NCBI RefSeq assembly: GCF_907163125.1 | Contig: NZ_OU015319.1 | Coordinates: 496,001-560,000 of the forward strand | Direction of reading: 5' to 3' | DNA from: Cloacibacterium caeni | GTDB taxonomy: Bacteria; Bacteroidota; Bacteroidia; Flavobacteriales; Weeksellaceae | DNA: 64,000 nt | Shown: one piece after another, positions 7,991 to 16,882 of the stretch | Layout: each line of letters begins with the position of its first letter | Position numbering within the stretch: the first letter of the stretch is position 1 | The notes under the pieces: generated by a model | The model's database searches: none | What the model was told of the DNA's origin: nothing | The model's input: only the letters and a program-made list of their open reading frames with translations | Program-made: the position numbers and the translations under genes

Positions 7991-9384
7991 TGTTTTAAAG
8001 TGTTGTTTTCCAGCCAGTTCAATTTAAAATAAGTTTTAATCGTTTTGGCTTTCAGTTCTAAAAATTTTTCTTGAGTTTCTAATAGTTTGTTTTCTCTGCT
8101 GTTAATTAAGAAAAGTGAACTTTCACCATTAGAAAATTTTATTTCTTCGGCTTTTAAAAGCCTTTTATAATTCTCAATGAGCGATTCGTTATTTTGAGTT
8201 AAAGATAAGAAATTGCCCATTTCTGCATTGTAAGTCTGTATTTTGGTCTTTAATTCTTGATTTTTAAATTTTATATTCTCATTATTCTGGAGAATTTTCA
8301 GCTTAATGTTTTGATAATCAGCACGAGCTTCTCTCATGAATATGGGTAAATCCAATTTTATACCATATTGATAATTATTGTCAAAAAGTGGCAGAATGTC
8401 CTGATTTTTAAACTCTTTATTGTACAAATTGTAGTTGAAATTGATTTTAGGAAGAAAATTTTGCCATTTTAGTTTCCTTTCCAGTTCCAAAGATTTAGAT
8501 TTTTCAAAATAATAATTCAGCGCATATTGTGCATCAATATTTTGTAAAAGTTTCTCGGTGATGATAAAATAATCTTGGGTAAACTGTGTATTCAGTTGTT
8601 CACTTGGTTTAGTAAACAGCGGAAGATTGTAATTTTTACCGTTTTCTTTCCAAAGAAATTGTGAAAGTTCTATGGTAGAAATGTTATACTTGTTCTGAGA
8701 TTCTATGGTTTTGGCTTCGAAACTTTGCAGTTGCGCGAAAGCTTCTACGGTATCTATGGCTGGTCTCTCTCCCAATTCAAAAGATTTTTTTACCAATTGA
8801 TATCTTTTTTTGTTGAGGTCTAGGACTTTTTTGTTCAATTCTAAAATTTCGTAATTTTTTACCCATTCCCAAAAGCTAAAATTAGCTTCCAAAAGGATTT
8901 CATTTTTGAGCATTTCTTGCTCGTAAAAAGTCATTTTGCTGAAATTTTTAGATTGCTGAATAGCGGTTCTTCGTTTATTGTAAACCAAATCTCTTGCAAG
9001 CGGAATGCTTATTCCTACATGATTCAGAACGCCTTTAGTTTCTTCATTATTCAGTTTATTTCCCGTCAAATCATTGGTGCCAATGTTGAAATCTATTCCG
9101 TACCAAGTTGGTAGATTCAGTTCTATGTTTTTTTGACTGTAATAAAGCGTGTTGTCTATTTTTTTCTCGCCAATTTTTGCTGAAATATTTGGGTCAAGTA
9201 AAGCTTTAGCTTTCAAAATATTATTCTGAGCAATATTTTTTTCCCAATCAGAAATTTTAATAATCGGATGGTTTTTTTGAACCCAAGAAATATAATTTTC
9301 ATAGCTCAAAGCAATAGAATCTTGAGCGAAAAAAGGATAAGACGTGAAAAGAAAAATAAGCAATAAAATTTTATTTTTTCTCAT
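7987..9384 (-). CDS. TolC family outer membrane efflux protein
   Basis: A 465-residue outer-membrane channel subunit. A signal peptide (MRKNKILLLIFLFTSYPFFAQ) is followed by two repeats rich in long amphipathic helices, as in TolC, with SFELGERPAIDTVEAFAQLQ and KFSNGESSLFLINSRENKL marking the equivalent turn regions of the two halves. Three copies should form a tunnel through the outer membrane. Its gene overlaps the HlyD-like gene by 14 bp, and together with the ABC gene upstream it forms a complete type I-like export route. Confidence 0.9.
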   Translation of the reverse strand: MRKNKILLLIFLFTSYPFFAQDSIALSYENYISWVQKNHPIIKISDWEKNIAQNNILKAKALLDPNISAKIGEKKIDNTLYYSQKNIELNLPTWYGIDFNIGTNDLTGNKLNNEETKGVLNHVGISIPLARDLVYNKRRTAIQQSKNFSKMTFYEQEMLKNEILLEANFSFWEWVKNYEILELNKKVLDLNKKRYQLVKKSFELGERPAIDTVEAFAQLQSFEAKTIESQNKYNISTIELSQFLWKENGKNYNLPLFTKPSEQLNTQFTQDYFIITEKLLQNIDAQYALNYYFEKSKSLELERKLKWQNFLPKINFNYNLYNKEFKNQDILPLFDNNYQYGIKLDLPIFMREARADYQNIKLKILQNNENIKFKNQELKTKIQTYNAEMGNFLSLTQNNESLIENYKRLLKAEEIKFSNGESSLFLINSRENKLLETQEKFLELKAKTIKTYFKLNWLENNTLKQ

Positions 9385-10672
9385 TCTTTTGGGTGTTTAC
9401 TTGATAATAATCTGGCGGAAAACCATTGATATTTCTCCATATTTCGTACCAAATCGGCACATCATTCAGAATGGCAATTCCACTGGCTCCTGTTCCAATT
9501 TTCATGTTGGGTGGCCATCTTTTTTGAGTTTTATCTTCGGCAACAATCGCTTTAAACAAACCGTTTTCACTGATGGAATTTTCTACGGCAATAATTTTAC
9601 CAGAAAAAGTTCCGTAGCTAGAATTAGGCCAACCTGAGAAAACAATCGCAGGAAATCCATCGAAAGTGAGCATCACCTTTTGATTTTCTCTAATCAGCGG
9701 TAAGTCTACAGGTTTTACATAAATTTCTGCGATGTAATCTATCTTTTTCGGAACAATAATTCCGATGGTTTCTGCATCTTTTACAATTTCGCCAATTCCA
9801 GCTTTCGTGAGTTGTGTAATTTGTCCGTCTTGCGTAGCCAAAATGTAATACAAACCTTTTCTTACTTTATAGGTTGCCACTTGATTTTCTAATTTTGCAA
9901 TGTCACCAGTGCTTCCTGCAACTTGTCCCATACTTTGGAAACGATCGCCTTCAGTTTTACTTAATTTTTCTGTATATTCTTGAATAACAGCGTTTTGTTC
10001 TATGTTTTGCGCGGCGATTTCTTGTTGAGTTTGTGCCAATTTGTTTTCCGCAGAAGTTTTCTTGGCTAGAGCATTTTGATAACTTACATTTCGTTGTTGC
10101 AACTGAGTAAGAGAAACCAAACCTTCTTCATACATTTTATTCTGACGATTAAGCTGGTCTTGAGCAATTTTTAATTCATTGTTTACCGCGATAAGTTCGG
10201 CTTGTTCTGCTTTTAACTTATTTTGTAACTGAGCAATTTTAATTTTAATTTGATTCAGTTTTAAATCTTTAGCAGCAGTAATCGCTGCAATTTGGTTTTC
10301 TGTTGTAGAAATTTTGGCATTATAGTACTCTCTAACCCCTTTTTTGGCTTGAACTTGTTCCTGAGTTCTTTCTACCAAAAGTGGGTCTAGATAATCGTCT
10401 TTAATTTCAGAAATTTGAAGAATGGTATCGCCTTTTTTGACTACATCTCCGTTTTTTACGTACCATTTGATAATTCTTCCAGGAATAGGAGAGTTGAGTT
10501 TTTGAGGTCTTTGTTCCTGATATAAAGTAGAAACATTCCCTTGAGTTTTAATATTCTGAGTCCAAGGTAAAAACATAATGAAAACAAATGCTAAAAATGT
10601 AAATAAAAACCATTTGGCAACATTTGATTTCTTATTGATATGATAAATATTTTCGAGTGATTTGAGTTGCAT
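9371..10672 (-). CDS. HlyD-like periplasmic adaptor protein
   Basis: A 433-residue membrane fusion protein linking the inner-membrane ABC protein to the TolC-like channel. One membrane segment lies at about residues 19-37 (WFLFTFLAFVFIMFLPW). Then come a biotinyl-lipoyl half (SPIPGRIIKWYVKNGDVVKK), a long alpha-hairpin coiled coil at about residues 95-250, the second lipoyl half (LATQDGQITQLTKAGIGEIV) and a beta-barrel region. The gene is 4 bp downstream of the ABC gene. Cargo is unknown: no RTX or bacteriocin-like gene was seen in the window. Confidence 0.9.
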   Translation of the reverse strand: MQLKSLENIYHINKKSNVAKWFLFTFLAFVFIMFLPWTQNIKTQGNVSTLYQEQRPQKLNSPIPGRIIKWYVKNGDVVKKGDTILQISEIKDDYLDPLLVERTQEQVQAKKGVREYYNAKISTTENQIAAITAAKDLKLNQIKIKIAQLQNKLKAEQAELIAVNNELKIAQDQLNRQNKMYEEGLVSLTQLQQRNVSYQNALAKKTSAENKLAQTQQEIAAQNIEQNAVIQEYTEKLSKTEGDRFQSMGQVAGSTGDIAKLENQVATYKVRKGLYYILATQDGQITQLTKAGIGEIVKDAETIGIIVPKKIDYIAEIYVKPVDLPLIRENQKVMLTFDGFPAIVFSGWPNSSYGTFSGKIIAVENSISENGLFKAIVAEDKTQKRWPPNMKIGTGASGIAILNDVPIWYEIWRNINGFPPDYYQVNTQKNEKK

Positions 10673-10676
10673 CGTT

Positions 10677-12332
10677 TTATTTTTTAGTTTCTAATAGGCC
10701 ATTAATCATGTGAAAATGTTGATGTGCTTTTTGGATAAAGTCATCATCTTGAGTAACCACAATAATGGTTTTTTCCTTGGCTAATTCTTGTAAAAACGCT
10801 ATCATTTTTTCTTTGATTTCTTTTGAAAGTCCATCATAAGGATCTTCTAAAATGATGATTTTATTATCCGTAGCAAGAGCTCTTAGCAGAAGGATTATTT
10901 TCTTATTGCTGTAAGAAAGTTGAGAGTTTCCATCTTGAATTTTGGTCAAAAATCCGTTGGTAAACTTAGTCCCGAAATCATCAATTCCTATTTTTTGAGC
11001 AATATGATTAATTTTTTCTACGGTTATTTTTTCATTTCCCAGTTGAATATTTTCCAGTACTGTTCCTTTGAAAACATCTATATCATCTGTGTGAATACTG
11101 ATTCCTCTTCTGATTTGGTCTTGAGTTAAATTTTTAGAAGAAACATTATTGTATAAAATATGTCCAGAAGTAGGGGCGTAAATACCAGACATCAGATTGA
11201 TAAGCAAAGATTTACCTGAAGAAAGCTCTCCCGAAATCACATTGATGCTGCTTGGTTGAACTTTGAAATTTAAATTTTTCAGAATATCTTCATCTCCAAA
11301 ACCAAAAGAAACATTTTTAAATTCAATAGATTGAATATCATCTTTGATATGGATAATATCGCTTGTTTCATTTTCTTGTGGTAAATCGGTAACCTTCGAA
11401 AGTTTGCTGAGCGCCGTAATGACATCATAATAACTTTCTAAACTTTTAATGAGTTTTTCTACGGCGGTTAAAATGGTAAGCACTACAATTTCAGCAGCGA
11501 TAAACGCGCCAATGTTTAGCTTTTGGTTGACCAATAAATAGGTTCCGATTACTAACATAACCAGTGTAATCAAAACTTTGAAGAAAATAATGGTTTTATA
11601 TTGAAATAATAGAACTTTGAAATGATGCGTTCTGTAACTTAGATAATCCAGAAGTCTGTCATCCGTTTCTCTAAGGTGAAGGTTGGTATGTTTATTAGCT
11701 TTGAAAGATTTCACCGAACTGGCAATATCTTCTAACCAAGATGCGACAAAATATTTCTTATCACTTTCGATTAAACTTGTTTCTATCCCCTTTTCTGAAG
11801 TATAATTAAAAATCAAAACGACTCCTACCAATACAATTCCGCCAAAAGCTAAAAACCATGGATGATAAAAAGAGAGGAGAATAATCCCAAATAAAATATG
11901 AATAATAGCGGTAGGGATTTCAAGGAGAATTTTAGAAATTCCTTTTTGTAAATTTTGGGTGTCAAAAAAACGATTGATAAGTTCTGGTAAGTAATATTGA
12001 TTGGTCTTTTCGAGTTTTATTTTTGGTAAAGTTTCCGAAAAAGAGATGGCATATTCTACGAATATTTTTTGTTGAATTTTTTCAATGATTTCCATTACTT
12101 TCACCCTGAAAAATCCTACTAACCAAGTTCCAAGAACTACAAATGCAATGAGAATATAAATAGAAGTCACCATTGTTGCACCCATCGCAAAACTGATGAT
12201 GGCTTGTATTCCTAGTGGTAAACTCAACTGAACCAGACCACTTAATATGGCATAAAAGTAAATATTCAGAACATCTTTTCTTTCTTTAGTTATATACTTC
12301 AGAAGCCTTTTTCCTTGCTCTTTTGCCGTCAT
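10677..12332 (-). CDS. ABC exporter with degenerate ATPase domain
   Basis: A 551-residue fused ABC protein: about six membrane segments in residues 20-310, then a nucleotide-binding domain. There is no N-terminal C39 peptidase domain, so leader-peptide processing is unlikely. Walker A is intact (GELSSGKS, 368-375). Other motifs are changed: the signature LSGGQ reads LSYSN (472-476), the Walker B end reads LEDP instead of LDEP (496-497 exchanged), the H-loop His is Gln (Q528), and the Q-loop region reads HTDD. A homodimer may therefore hydrolyse ATP poorly or not at all. It heads the operon with HlyD and TolC partners. Confidence 0.88.
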   Translation of the reverse strand: MTAKEQGKRLLKYITKERKDVLNIYFYAILSGLVQLSLPLGIQAIISFAMGATMVTSIYILIAFVVLGTWLVGFFRVKVMEIIEKIQQKIFVEYAISFSETLPKIKLEKTNQYYLPELINRFFDTQNLQKGISKILLEIPTAIIHILFGIILLSFYHPWFLAFGGIVLVGVVLIFNYTSEKGIETSLIESDKKYFVASWLEDIASSVKSFKANKHTNLHLRETDDRLLDYLSYRTHHFKVLLFQYKTIIFFKVLITLVMLVIGTYLLVNQKLNIGAFIAAEIVVLTILTAVEKLIKSLESYYDVITALSKLSKVTDLPQENETSDIIHIKDDIQSIEFKNVSFGFGDEDILKNLNFKVQPSSINVISGELSSGKSLLINLMSGIYAPTSGHILYNNVSSKNLTQDQIRRGISIHTDDIDVFKGTVLENIQLGNEKITVEKINHIAQKIGIDDFGTKFTNGFLTKIQDGNSQLSYSNKKIILLLRALATDNKIIILEDPYDGLSKEIKEKMIAFLQELAKEKTIIVVTQDDDFIQKAHQHFHMINGLLETKK

Positions 12333-12349
12333 TGTGCTTTAAATTTTGT

Positions 12350-12357
12350 CAAAAGTA
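12350..12357 (-). promoter_or_regulatory. -7 element of the exporter operon (TACTTTTG)
   Basis: On the minus strand TACTTTTG matches TAnnTTTG and lies 18 bp before the ATG of the ABC gene. It follows directly on the terminator of the upstream DUF4197 gene. Confidence 0.6.
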
Positions 12358-12363
12358 ATGCAC

Positions 12364-12398
12364 AAAAAAATCAATTGCAATAGCTCGCAATTGATTTT
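12364..12398 (-). terminator. Terminator of the DUF4197 gene
   Basis: An 11-bp perfect stem (12368-12378 with 12387-12397) with an 8-base loop, followed on the minus strand by a T-run. Confidence 0.8.
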
Positions 12399-12421
12399 AC
12401 ATATTATTGTGATGAAAACCT

Positions 12422-13099
12422 CTATTTCAGAATATTCATAGGATTTTCTGGATTTGTTTTTTCGTAATTTTCAACAATATTGAACAGTCCATTCACCATT
12501 TGTTCAGCCGCTAAATTGCTCAGACTCAAACTTGCCGAAGAATTAGAATTTTGGTTTCCTAATAAACCTCCAAGCAAATTATTTCCTTGTAAAGCAAGAT
12601 TTACACTTCTTACAATACCGTATTCATTGAGTTTCGCATCTACTTTTGGTGCAATTGCAGCCATGAGTTGTGCACTGGTTTTTTGTTTAAGATAAGCAGT
12701 TGCAGCGCCACTTCCACCTTGTGCAATTTGTTGAGCTTCTGCCGAAGTCATATCATTAATCGCATTGATTAAAATAGGTTCTGCAATCGGAGCAACAAAT
12801 GCTGCAGCATCTGCAATGTAGCCTTTTTCCTTCTGAACCAAATTGCTTAATCCTAATTTTTCTAGGGTAGAATTAATGTCTTTCAGCTGTTGTGGAAGTG
12901 CAGCATTAATCAATTCATTGCCCAAGAAACTATTTTTATCTTTAAAAATTCCTAAACCTTTAGAAACGCCACCGATTAAAATCTTTTTAAGAACCGAAAG
13001 TCCTACTGTAGTGGCAATTGTCATACAAGATTGCGTGGTAGTGGTAATAATTCCCACCGAACCTAATGCTAATCCTGCTGCTAAAATATATTTTTTCAT
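12422..13099 (-). CDS. DUF4197 domain protein, exported
   Basis: A 225-residue protein of the DUF4197 family, which is found in the periplasm or outer membrane of many Gram-negative bacteria without known function. It starts with a hydrophobic leader (MKKYILAAGLALGSVGII) ending TTTQSC, a weak lipobox. The body is helical with low-complexity Asn/Ser/Leu stretches (NQNSNSSASLSLSNL). The frame is open up to a TTG at 13126, but the -7 promoter element at 13136 would leave that start leaderless, so I chose the ATG at 13099. Confidence 0.8.
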   Translation of the reverse strand: MKKYILAAGLALGSVGIITTTTQSCMTIATTVGLSVLKKILIGGVSKGLGIFKDKNSFLGNELINAALPQQLKDINSTLEKLGLSNLVQKEKGYIADAAAFVAPIAEPILINAINDMTSAEAQQIAQGGSGAATAYLKQKTSAQLMAAIAPKVDAKLNEYGIVRSVNLALQGNNLLGGLLGNQNSNSSASLSLSNLAAEQMVNGLFNIVENYEKTNPENPMNILK

Positions 13100-13135
13100 A
13101 ATATTTTTTTTAAGAGAAGTTTTCAAATATCAAGC

Positions 13136-13143
13136 CAAAGTTA
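13136..13143 (-). promoter_or_regulatory. -7 element (TAACTTTG) for DUF4197 gene
   Basis: TAACTTTG on the minus strand matches the Bacteroidetes consensus. It gives a leader of about 30 bases before the ATG at 13099. Confidence 0.55.
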
Positions 13144-13184
13144 CATTTTTTTTGGCGTGTATTTTTTTCCTTTGCTTTTTCCAT

Positions 13185-13325
13185 GCAAAAAATACCGCGC
13201 TTTTCGCTGCAATTCCTCGTGAAAACTAACGCTCGCTTCGCTCGCGCCATTTTCACTGCGGGATTTTCGCTGCAATCGCTCACGCAAAACAGTTCCGAGT
13301 TTCAACATCCAACATCCAACTTCTA
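13185..13325. repeat. GC-rich intergenic repeat cluster
   Basis: This gap carries two direct copies of TTTTCGCTGCAAT (about 13201 and 13267), the palindromic stretch GCTCGCTTCGCTCGC between them, and then ACATCC/AACTTC satellite-like repeats up to the E1 gene end. Its GC content is clearly above its surroundings. No gene is seen here. Confidence 0.5.
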
Positions 13326-13330
13326 GCTTC

Positions 13331-15310
13331 TCAATATTTCAAAATTTTATCAACAGCTTCTGCCAATTCTTCATTGGGCATAAATTGGTCTTCTAGCTTT
13401 TTGTTGAATGGAATTGGTGTATCCATAGAAGCTACACGTAAAATAGGAGCGTCTAAATCCTCAAAACAATGTTCAGAAATTAATGCAGAAAGTTCCGCTC
13501 CGAAACCACAAGTTAAAGTATCTTCATGCAAAATAATCACTTTATTGCATTTTTTCACAGATTCGTAAATGGTTTCTGTATCGAGTGGAATCAACGTTCT
13601 TAAATCAACAATTTCTAAAGAAATTTCAGGATTTTTTTCTGCAAATTCTAAGGCAATGTGAACTCCTAAACCATAAGTAATAATCGTAAGTTCATTACCT
13701 TCTTTCACTGTTCTGGCTTTACCAAATGGAGTAGTGTAGAAACCTTCAGGTACTTTGCCTTTCAGACTTCTGTATAATTTTTTATGTTCGAAAAACAATA
13801 CTGGATTTGGATCTTCAAAACTTTGAATCAATAAACCTTTTGCGTCATCTGGAAACGCAGGATAGGCAATTTTTAGTCCTGGAGTTTTGGTAAACCAAGC
13901 TTCATTGCTTTGAGAGTGAAAAGGTCCCGCTCCAGTTCCTGCTCCAGTTGGCATTCTTACCACTACATCAGCATTTTGGTTCCATCTGTAATGGGTTTTT
14001 GCCAAGTTATTGATGATTTGATTGAAGCCTTCCGTTACAAAATCTGCGAACTGCATTTCTACCATAGATTTGTAGCCATTAATGCTGAGTCCCAAACCAG
14101 AACCTACAATTGCAGCTTCGCACAATGGTGTATTTCTCACTCTTTTTTTGCCAAATTTTTCAACAAAACCTTCTGTGATTTTAAAAGCGCCACCGTATTC
14201 TGCAATGTCTTGTCCCATTAAAACCAAATTCGGATGGTTTTTCATGGAAATTTCTATGGCTTCAGAAATCGCATCAATGAATCTGATTTCTCTGTTTTGT
14301 AATTTTTGTGGTAAGATTTCGTGATTATCAAAAGGTGCGTAAACATCTTCTAATTCTGTTTTTTTATTGGGAATGATTTCTGGTTCTGCAATGGTTTGGT
14401 CAAGTGCTTCGTCTACTTGTTTTTTATAGGATTCTTTTATTTCTTCAATTAAATTTTGAGTTAAAATTCCTTCAGAAAGTAAGAATTGTTCATAGTTAGC
14501 AATTGGGTCTTGTTTTGTCCATTCTTCAATCATTCCTTCTGGATAATAGGCCGTTCCGGAAGCTTCTTCATGACCTCTGAGTCTAAAAGTATTGCACTCT
14601 ACTAAAACAGGTCTAGGATTTTTTCTGATGCTTTCTGCTAAATTTTTAAAAGTCTGGTAAACTTCCAGAATGTTATTTCCATTAATAGAATGGGCTTCTA
14701 TTCCGTAGCCAATTCCTTTGTCTGCGAATGATTTGCATCTAAACTGTTCACGAGAAGGTGTAGAAAGTCCCCACTGATTATTTTCAACGACGATGATGAC
14801 AGGCAAATTCCAAACTGCAGCGGTATTTACAGCTTCGTGGAAATCACCTTCAGAAGCGCCACCATCACCAGTGTAAACCAGTGTGCATTTTTCTTCTTGA
14901 TTTAATAAATGAGAAAGAGCAATTCCGTCTGCAACTCCCATTTGCGAACCCAAATGAGAAATCATTCCCACAATTTTGAATTCCTGAGTTCCAAAATGAA
15001 AACTTCTGTCTCTTCCTTTGGTGAAACCATTCATTTTTCCTTGAAACTGAGAAAAAAGTCTATCCAATGGAATTTCCCTTGAAGTAAAAACACCTAAATT
15101 TCTATGCATGGTCAAGATGTATTCTTCTTTGTTCATCGCAAGAGCAGAACCTACAGAAGTGGCTTCTTGTCCCCAACTAGAAAACCATTTCGAAATTTTA
15201 CCTTGGCGCAAAGCAATGAGCATTTTTTCCTCTATGGTTCTGGGTAAAACCATTGCTTTATAAAGGTGGAGTAGTGTTTCTTTATCAAGATTTTCGGTGT
15301 TGAAACTCAT
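13331..15310 (-). CDS. 2-oxoacid dehydrogenase E1, alpha-beta fusion
   Basis: A 659-residue fusion of the alpha and beta subunits of a thiamine-diphosphate 2-oxoacid dehydrogenase E1. The alpha part (about 1-320) holds the TPP motif starting GDGGASEGDF and ending VVENN. The beta part (about 345-659) has LMGQDIAEYGGAFK and the C-terminal transketolase-like half. The enzyme decarboxylates a 2-oxoacid and passes the acyl group to lipoyl-E2; branched-chain oxoacids are the usual assignment for this Bacteroidetes fusion, but pyruvate cannot be excluded. The E2 gene at 18186 is on the same strand about 2.9 kb upstream, not in one operon. No E3 is in the window. Confidence 0.88.
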   Translation of the reverse strand: MSFNTENLDKETLLHLYKAMVLPRTIEEKMLIALRQGKISKWFSSWGQEATSVGSALAMNKEEYILTMHRNLGVFTSREIPLDRLFSQFQGKMNGFTKGRDRSFHFGTQEFKIVGMISHLGSQMGVADGIALSHLLNQEEKCTLVYTGDGGASEGDFHEAVNTAAVWNLPVIIVVENNQWGLSTPSREQFRCKSFADKGIGYGIEAHSINGNNILEVYQTFKNLAESIRKNPRPVLVECNTFRLRGHEEASGTAYYPEGMIEEWTKQDPIANYEQFLLSEGILTQNLIEEIKESYKKQVDEALDQTIAEPEIIPNKKTELEDVYAPFDNHEILPQKLQNREIRFIDAISEAIEISMKNHPNLVLMGQDIAEYGGAFKITEGFVEKFGKKRVRNTPLCEAAIVGSGLGLSINGYKSMVEMQFADFVTEGFNQIINNLAKTHYRWNQNADVVVRMPTGAGTGAGPFHSQSNEAWFTKTPGLKIAYPAFPDDAKGLLIQSFEDPNPVLFFEHKKLYRSLKGKVPEGFYTTPFGKARTVKEGNELTIITYGLGVHIALEFAEKNPEISLEIVDLRTLIPLDTETIYESVKKCNKVIILHEDTLTCGFGAELSALISEHCFEDLDAPILRVASMDTPIPFNKKLEDQFMPNEELAEAVDKILKY

Positions 15311-15326
15311 AAGGAATGTTTAAACT

Positions 15327-15334
15327 CAAAAATA
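15327..15334 (-). promoter_or_regulatory. -7 element (TATTTTTG) for E1 gene
   Basis: TATTTTTG on the minus strand with a TTGTTG about 20 bp upstream as -33, 17 bp before the ATG of the E1 gene. Confidence 0.6.
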
Positions 15335-15420
15335 ATCAAATGTGATGAGAGCAACAATTTATAAATTGCCAAATTTTTAATAAAGTCTAGATAAATTATC
15401 TATTTGTGAAATGAAAAGCA

Positions 15421-15452
15421 TAAAAAAACGCTCTCAAAATTTTGAGAGCGTT
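15421..15452 (-). terminator. Terminator of rpsF-rpsR-rplI operon
   Basis: A perfect 26-bp palindrome (15427-15452) followed on the minus strand by a T-run. It lies 24 bp after the rplI stop. Confidence 0.88.
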
Positions 15453-15475
15453 CTTAATATTTATAAGTCTGAATT

Positions 15476-15952
15476 TTAAGCTTCAGTGTTTGCTTCTTCA
15501 GTTGCTACATCAGAAACAACTTCGAATTCATATTCGTATTCTACGTTTCTGTGTGGTCTTACTTTAGCAGAGAATTTACCAGTTCTCTTGATTGTATTAC
15601 CAGGGATTTTGATGTATTTTTTATCAACTTCTACACCAGCTTTAGCAAGAGCTTCTGCTAAGTTTGCATTATTGATAGAACCGAAAAGTTTATCACCTGT
15701 ACCAGCTTTAGCAGTAATAGTAACAGGAGTAGCTTTTAGTTTTTCAACAATTGCAGTAGCTGCAGCTACTAATTTAGCTTCTTCTTCTTTTCTAGCTTCT
15801 AAAGTAGCTTCTAGAGCTGCTTTGTTTTTAGGAGTAGCAAGAAGTGCAAAACCTTGAGGAATTAAGAAATTTCTAGCATAACCAGGTTTTACGTTTACAG
15901 TATCAAACTCAAGACCTAAGTTTTCTACGTCTTTTTTTAGGATAATTTCCAT
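15476..15952 (-). CDS. rplI: 50S ribosomal protein L9
   Basis: A 158-residue L9 with the conserved N-terminal rRNA-binding domain (MEIILKKDVENLGL, then GYARNFLIPQGFA), the long connecting helix (about 45-75) and the C-terminal domain (GDKLFGSINNANLAEAL). The C-terminus has a short acidic tail. It is the last gene of the rpsF-rpsR-rplI operon, which lacks an ssb gene, as is common in Bacteroidetes. Confidence 0.97.
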   Translation of the reverse strand: MEIILKKDVENLGLEFDTVNVKPGYARNFLIPQGFALLATPKNKAALEATLEARKEEEAKLVAAATAIVEKLKATPVTITAKAGTGDKLFGSINNANLAEALAKAGVEVDKKYIKIPGNTIKRTGKFSAKVRPHRNVEYEYEFEVVSDVATEEANTEA

Positions 15953-16026
15953 GTTGTTGTCCTTTTTTTAATTAAAAAGTTAGGTTTAGAATAGACTAAA
16001 ACCAACAATTTATTTTTGTTAAATAA

Positions 16027-16329
16027 TTATTTTAATAAATCTGCTACGTAAGGCATTAAAGCTAAGTGTCTAGCTCTTTTGATAGCTGCAGAAACTTTTC
16101 TCTGATATTTAAGAGAAGTACCTGTGTATCTTCTTGGTAAGATTTTACCTTGTTCGTTTACAAATTGTAATAAGAAATCAGCATCTTTATAATCTACGTG
16201 CTTAATTCCGAATTTTTTGAATCTACAATATTTTTTTTCAGATTTTGTAGTAATATCTAGTGGAGTAAGAAATTTTACTTCAGATTCACCGCCTGCTGAG
16301 GCTTGTTTTGCCATTTCGTCGATTGCCAT
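16027..16329 (-). CDS. rpsR: 30S ribosomal protein S18
   Basis: A 100-residue S18 with the core [18 protein letters not shown], then [20 protein letters not shown] and [18 protein letters not shown]. It binds 16S rRNA as a dimer with S6. The N-terminal 25 residues ([16 protein letters not shown]) are an extension seen in this group; a second ATG at residue 6 is possible. It lies 26 bp downstream of rpsF. Confidence 0.96.
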   Translation of the reverse strand: MAIDEMAKQASAGGESEVKFLTPLDITTKSEKKYCRFKKFGIKHVDYKDADFLLQFVNEQGKILPRRYTGTSLKYQRKVSAAIKRARHLALMPYVADLLK

Positions 16330-16355
16330 TTTTTTAAATTTTTAAGGGTTAGAAA

Positions 16356-16697
16356 TTAAGCTTTAGAAGTTTTTAACTTAGCTCTTCTTGTTACAGCATA
16401 TTCTACTGCATGTTTGTCAAGCTTAGTTGTTAAGTAACGGATAACTCTCTCGTCACGTTTGAAAGCAGTTTCAAGACCTGCTACTACAGTACCTTCACCT
16501 TTGAATTCGATCAAAGTGTAGAATCCATTCTTTTTTAATTGAATAGGATAAGCTAATTTTTTAAGACCCCAGTTTTCTCTGGTAACGATTTCGCAATTGT
16601 GCTCTTTCAAAAAGTCTTCGAATTTTTTTACTGCTTCCTCCACCTGTGCGTCAGATAGAACGGGAGTTAAAATGAAAACAGTTTCGTAATTGTTCAT
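16356..16697 (-). CDS. rpsF: 30S ribosomal protein S6
   Basis: A 113-residue S6 with the conserved opening [17 protein letters not shown] and the segment [19 protein letters not shown]. It is the first gene of the operon and partners S18 on the small subunit. In several phyla an S6:S18 leader structure controls this operon; I cannot establish one in the 35-base leader here. Confidence 0.96.
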   Translation of the reverse strand: MNNYETVFILTPVLSDAQVEEAVKKFEDFLKEHNCEIVTRENWGLKKLAYPIQLKKNGFYTLIEFKGEGTVVAGLETAFKRDERVIRYLTTKLDKHAVEYAVTRRAKLKTSKA

Positions 16698-16731
16698 AAT
16701 GTTAAAAATATTTGTTAATTATTTCGAGGTG

Positions 16732-16739
16732 CAAAATTA
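16732..16739 (-). promoter_or_regulatory. Promoter of rpsF operon (TAATTTTG)
   Basis: TAATTTTG on the minus strand, with TTG about 20 bp upstream near 16762 as a -33 element. It lies 35 bp before the rpsF ATG. Confidence 0.62.
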
Positions 16740-16825
16740 GTGAAACTTTTTAAAGTACACAATATTAATGCAGTAATTTGTTTGAAGTGGTTTGAAATAG
16801 TTTGATTATTAGTTGCAATTTTGAA

Positions 16826-16880
16826 CTTCTAACCTCCAACTTTTTACTTCGTACTTTTTACTTCCAACTTCGTACTTCTA
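16826..16880. repeat. ACTTC/CAACTT simple repeat tract
   Basis: Imperfect repeats of AACTTC, CCAACTT and TTCGTACTT fill the gap between the GNAT stop and the rpsF promoter. No gene is seen in this gap. Confidence 0.5.
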
Positions 16881-16882
16881 GT

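Noticed and set aside
13331-15310. Frame fusion artefact in E1
   Set aside because: The alpha-beta fusion of 659 residues is a normal form in Bacteroidetes, with complete domains on both sides and a natural linker.
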